Program-made: the position numbers and the translations under genes
Part shown: positions 63,334-64,000 of the stretch, piece by piece
Layout: every line of letters begins with the position of its first letter
Position numbering within the stretch: position 1 is the stretch's first letter
Assembly: GCF_946222045.1 (NCBI RefSeq)
Contig: NZ_CAMILN010000002.1
Span: 1 to 64,000, forward strand
From: an uncultured Peptoniphilus sp.
Lineage (GTDB): Bacteria; Bacillota; Clostridia; Tissierellales; Peptoniphilaceae
Direction of reading: 5' to 3'
DNA length: 64,000 bases
Notes under the pieces: generated by a model
Told to the model about the DNA's origin: nothing
Seen by the model: only the letters and a program-made list of their open reading frames with translations
The model's database searches: none

Positions 63334-64000
63334 TTAGTTTAGTGTTTTATTTGATATCCAGCCCTTTATTGTGCCTTGTGAAATGGCACTTTCCACTTCG
63401 ACATGGCACCAAATCCTTTGGCCTTGTTCGATTTTTGTCTCAAGTACGTAGAGTTCTGTTCCCTTGTCGAGAATTTTTAGGATGTCAGAGTCAACGCTAG
63501 GTTCGGCCCTTAGGTTAGCCTTCTCTGTTGCGACAGTCCTATAAGTGTGAAGGAGGTCCGAAGCTTTTTTTGCAGTTTCTGCTGAGTCCTTATCCCTCTC
63601 TTCCTTCTCAAAGTTTTCTTTTTGGCTTTCCTCTGTATCTACATTTAATTTGTTGGCCTTCTCTATTTCTTTTTTTAATTTCGAAGCCCTTGCTGATTCA
63701 GGGGCAACATTTAAATAAGAATTTAAGAGCAAGAGGGCATCAGTCCTATTTACTTCATAGGATGACTTAACTTGGTCTAAAATAATATTTTCTATAGATG
63801 TAAGCTTGTCTTGGGCAGGCTTATAATTTTTTTCATCTTCTTGGATAACTTTTTTGAAGTTGTAGGCAGCGTCAATGTAGTTGCCTTCTTCAAAGAAGCT
63901 AGAAGCCCTTTGATAAGATTCATCTGATGACACAAGTTTCTTTAGCTTTTCCATTTCGTTTAAAATTTCTGGGCTAGTCTTGTCTTTTGTTGCTTCATTA
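63334..64000 (-). CDS. TPR/SH3b-domain protein (start lies beyond the window)
   Basis: The minus-strand frame stays open to the last base (NEATKDKTSPEILNEMEKLK), so the gene is cut by the window end and the ATG at 63954 is probably internal. Visible: a tetratricopeptide-like helical repeat (RASSFFEEGNYIDAAYNFKK), a charged coiled segment (~100-135) and a bacterial SH3 domain (EKANLRAEPSVDSDILKILD, then GWISNKTLN) that may bind peptidoglycan. Probably an envelope protein. Confidence 0.75.
   Translation of the reverse strand, partial: NEATKDKTSPEILNEMEKLKKLVSSDESYQRASSFFEEGNYIDAAYNFKKVIQEDEKNYKPAQDKLTSIENIILDQVKSSYEVNRTDALLLLNSYLNVAPESARASKLKKEIEKANKLNVDTEESQKENFEKEERDKDSAETAKKASDLLHTYRTVATEKANLRAEPSVDSDILKILDKGTELYVLETKIEQGQRIWCHVEVESAISQGTIKGWISNKTLN

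Overview
The window looks like a chromosome segment of a low-GC, Gram-positive anaerobic coccus, most likely of the Peptoniphilaceae (Anaerococcus/Peptoniphilus type). This is inferred from the AT-rich sequence, AGA/AGG-rich arginine codons, frequent TTG/GTG starts, strong AGGAGG ribosome sites, a long single-chain PurL, Rex, a class B sortase, LTA synthase and many amino-acid and peptide transport and fermentation genes. I see no rRNA, tRNA, CRISPR array or intact prophage.

Left part (1-24.6 kb). A truncated repeat-rich surface protein is followed by the wreck of an IS3/IS150-type insertion sequence. Then come an amino-acid permease with an M18 aminopeptidase, a large secreted LamG-phosphoesterase-SLH protein, purF-purL behind a leader peptide and hairpin, and an M20D amidohydrolase. 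Next is an AraC regulator / DASS transporter / two-subunit fumarase (tartrate dehydratase) cassette, bracketed by a 158-bp direct duplication of the amidohydrolase 3' end. Envelope genes follow: a PF04020 holin-like protein, DUF368/PopT, LTA synthase and a zinc metallopeptidase. An Asp/Glu-racemase-like gene closes this part.

Middle part (24.6-40.4 kb). It opens with an AT-rich gap holding a cluster of perfect DnaA boxes and continues with an ABC-F ATPase, an IclR regulator, an orphan SdpR-SdpI pair with a near-perfect palindromic operator, UppP with a nitrilase-family amidase, and the conserved yybS-gdpP-rplI-dnaB cluster. Then come DegV, a MarR regulator with a perfect palindrome over its -35, a radical-SAM-like gene that lacks any ATG/GTG/TTG start, and an AbgT transporter.

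Right part (40.4-64 kb). It holds a serine catabolism operon (sdaAB-sdaAA-symporter), an SDR / lipid kinase / FolD operon, CtlX, an APC permease, sortase B, rex with a self-overlapping Rex site, OGG1-type glycosylase, a CPBP protease, an aminotransferase, murA, a complete five-gene oligopeptide ABC transporter, a zincin-like metallopeptidase with a membrane J-domain protein, and an ECF sigma/anti-sigma pair. A truncated SH3-domain protein runs off the end.

Taken together the genes describe an amino-acid and peptide fermenter: peptide import (Opp), peptidases (M18, M20D), serine deamination and NADH sensing (Rex), plus envelope maintenance through LTA, undecaprenyl-phosphate recycling, SLH and sortase. 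The most unusual features are two arrays of degenerate 18-bp-period AT-rich repeats, the DnaA-box cluster away from dnaA, the duplication-bracketed dicarboxylate cassette, the start-codon-less radical-SAM-like gene and the purF leader region.
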